From the NCBI GenBank assembly GCA_028711405.1, contig JAQTSH010000138.1, forward strand, positions 1 to 5,204: 5,204 bases of DNA, in the 5' to 3' direction. The notes below the pieces were generated by a model. It had not been told where the DNA came from and made no database searches. It saw only the letters and a list, made by a program, of their open reading frames with translations. Below, piece by piece: positions 4,726-5,204 of this stretch (positions are counted from its first letter, which is position 1; each line of letters opens with the position of its first letter). Source of the stretch: Methanoregula sp. Its GTDB lineage: Archaea > Halobacteriota > Methanomicrobia > Methanomicrobiales > Methanospirillaceae. The translations under genes and the position numbers were made by a program.

Positions 4726-5204
4726 TCACGGCTTTATTGCTTCCACTTCCAGTCGCACCATGCCGATCCGGATCGCTCCCTCCTGGTCAGGAGGGTACAA
4801 ATCACAGTACTGTTGGTACAGGGCATCAATGAACCGGGTATGCAGTTCTTCCGGCACCCGCTGCAGGTACGGGTGCCATGTGGTGCGGACCCAGCCGGAG
4901 AACTCTTCCGGTCTCCGTTGTATCATCTCTTTTTTGATCAATTCAACCCGTACCGGGACGAGGTCTGCTGCCCTGAGCCATGCCTGGTACTCTTCAGTGC
5001 CGAAGAACCCGAACGTGAACGAGAATCCCTCGAAGTACCGGCTCCACGGTGACTCCTGCTTCAACACGTCAAGCGCAAGAAAAACCTGTGCCGCATTTCC
5101 TCTTCCCCCCATCTGGACGAGGAGTCTCCCCTTACGACGCAGGCTCCTTTCAATACCGGCGAGAACCGGTCTGTGATCGGTTACCCAGTGAAGTGCAGCA
5201 TTCG
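4726..5204 (-). CDS. SAM-dependent methyltransferase, trans-aconitate methyltransferase-like (C-terminal part)
   Basis: The last 158 residues of a methyltransferase are visible, read from 5202 to the stop at 4726-4728; the N-terminus with the SAM-binding glycine loop lies beyond the window. An internal ATG at 5112 is not the start: the frame is open and family-like upstream of it. The segment begins NAALHWVTDH, the motif after the SAM site in the trans-aconitate 2-methyltransferase family, then GRLLVQMGGRGN (25-36), a Class I fold strand and turn. The C-terminal half (PWSRYF, then EEFSGWVRTTWHPYL at 99-113) matches that family's substrate cap. Enzymes of this group methylate a carboxylate of a small acid; some homologues act on other substrates. 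It is followed by the PaaK-like gene after 51 bp on the same strand, so an operon is plausible. Confidence 0.85.
   Translation of the reverse strand, partial: NAALHWVTDHRPVLAGIERSLRRKGRLLVQMGGRGNAAQVFLALDVLKQESPWSRYFEGFSFTFGFFGTEEYQAWLRAADLVPVRVELIKKEMIQRRPEEFSGWVRTTWHPYLQRVPEELHTRFIDALYQQYCDLYPPDQEGAIRIGMVRLEVEAIKP

Overview
The window looks like chromosomal DNA from a euryarchaeon, most likely a methanogen of the Methanomicrobiales type. This is an inference from several signs. The tRNA genes lack an encoded CCA end. An archaeal BRE/TATA promoter is clear at 3032-3047. Shine-Dalgarno sites of GGAG and GAGGTG type occur beside one apparently leaderless start. Coding DNA is GC-rich and the promoter DNA is AT-rich. 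One large gene belongs to the PaaK / coenzyme F390 synthetase-like family common in methanogens. I cannot name the species.

Layout. 1-121: the 3' part of tRNA-Gly(TCC) and a complete tRNA-Val(CAC), 3 nt apart. 122-775: about 650 bp with no convincing gene but several inverted repeats, including a strong 72-nt imperfect hairpin (543-614). 776-1654 (+): a 292-aa metallo-beta-lactamase-fold hydrolase with a good ribosome binding site. 1797-2504 (-): a 235-aa transglutaminase-like protein, convergent with the hydrolase. 2505-2761: an intergenic region whose minus strand carries a TATA-like box, a long hairpin with a T tract, and a second paired element ending in nine T. 2762-2977 (-): a 71-aa lysine-rich protein built from two copies of a roughly 30-residue motif, with the best promoter in the window and a perfect hairpin at the predicted 5' end of its mRNA. 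2978-3312: that promoter, then non-coding DNA with short repeats. 3313-4674 (-): a 453-aa adenylate-forming enzyme of the PaaK / F390 synthetase-like family. 4726-5204 (-): the C-terminal 158 residues of a SAM-dependent methyltransferase resembling trans-aconitate 2-methyltransferase, running off the right edge.

How the genes may work together. The methyltransferase and the adenylating enzyme are on the same strand with a 51-bp gap and could be co-transcribed. Both families act on carboxylic acids, one by methyl-ester formation and the other by adenylation or CoA-thioester formation, so a shared small-molecule role is possible but unproven. The hydrolase, the transglutaminase-like protein and the 71-aa protein look like single-gene units with no obvious pathway link. 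The least explained part is the 71-aa protein unit (about 2582-3047), with its strong promoter, leader hairpin, duplicated motif and long structured downstream region.
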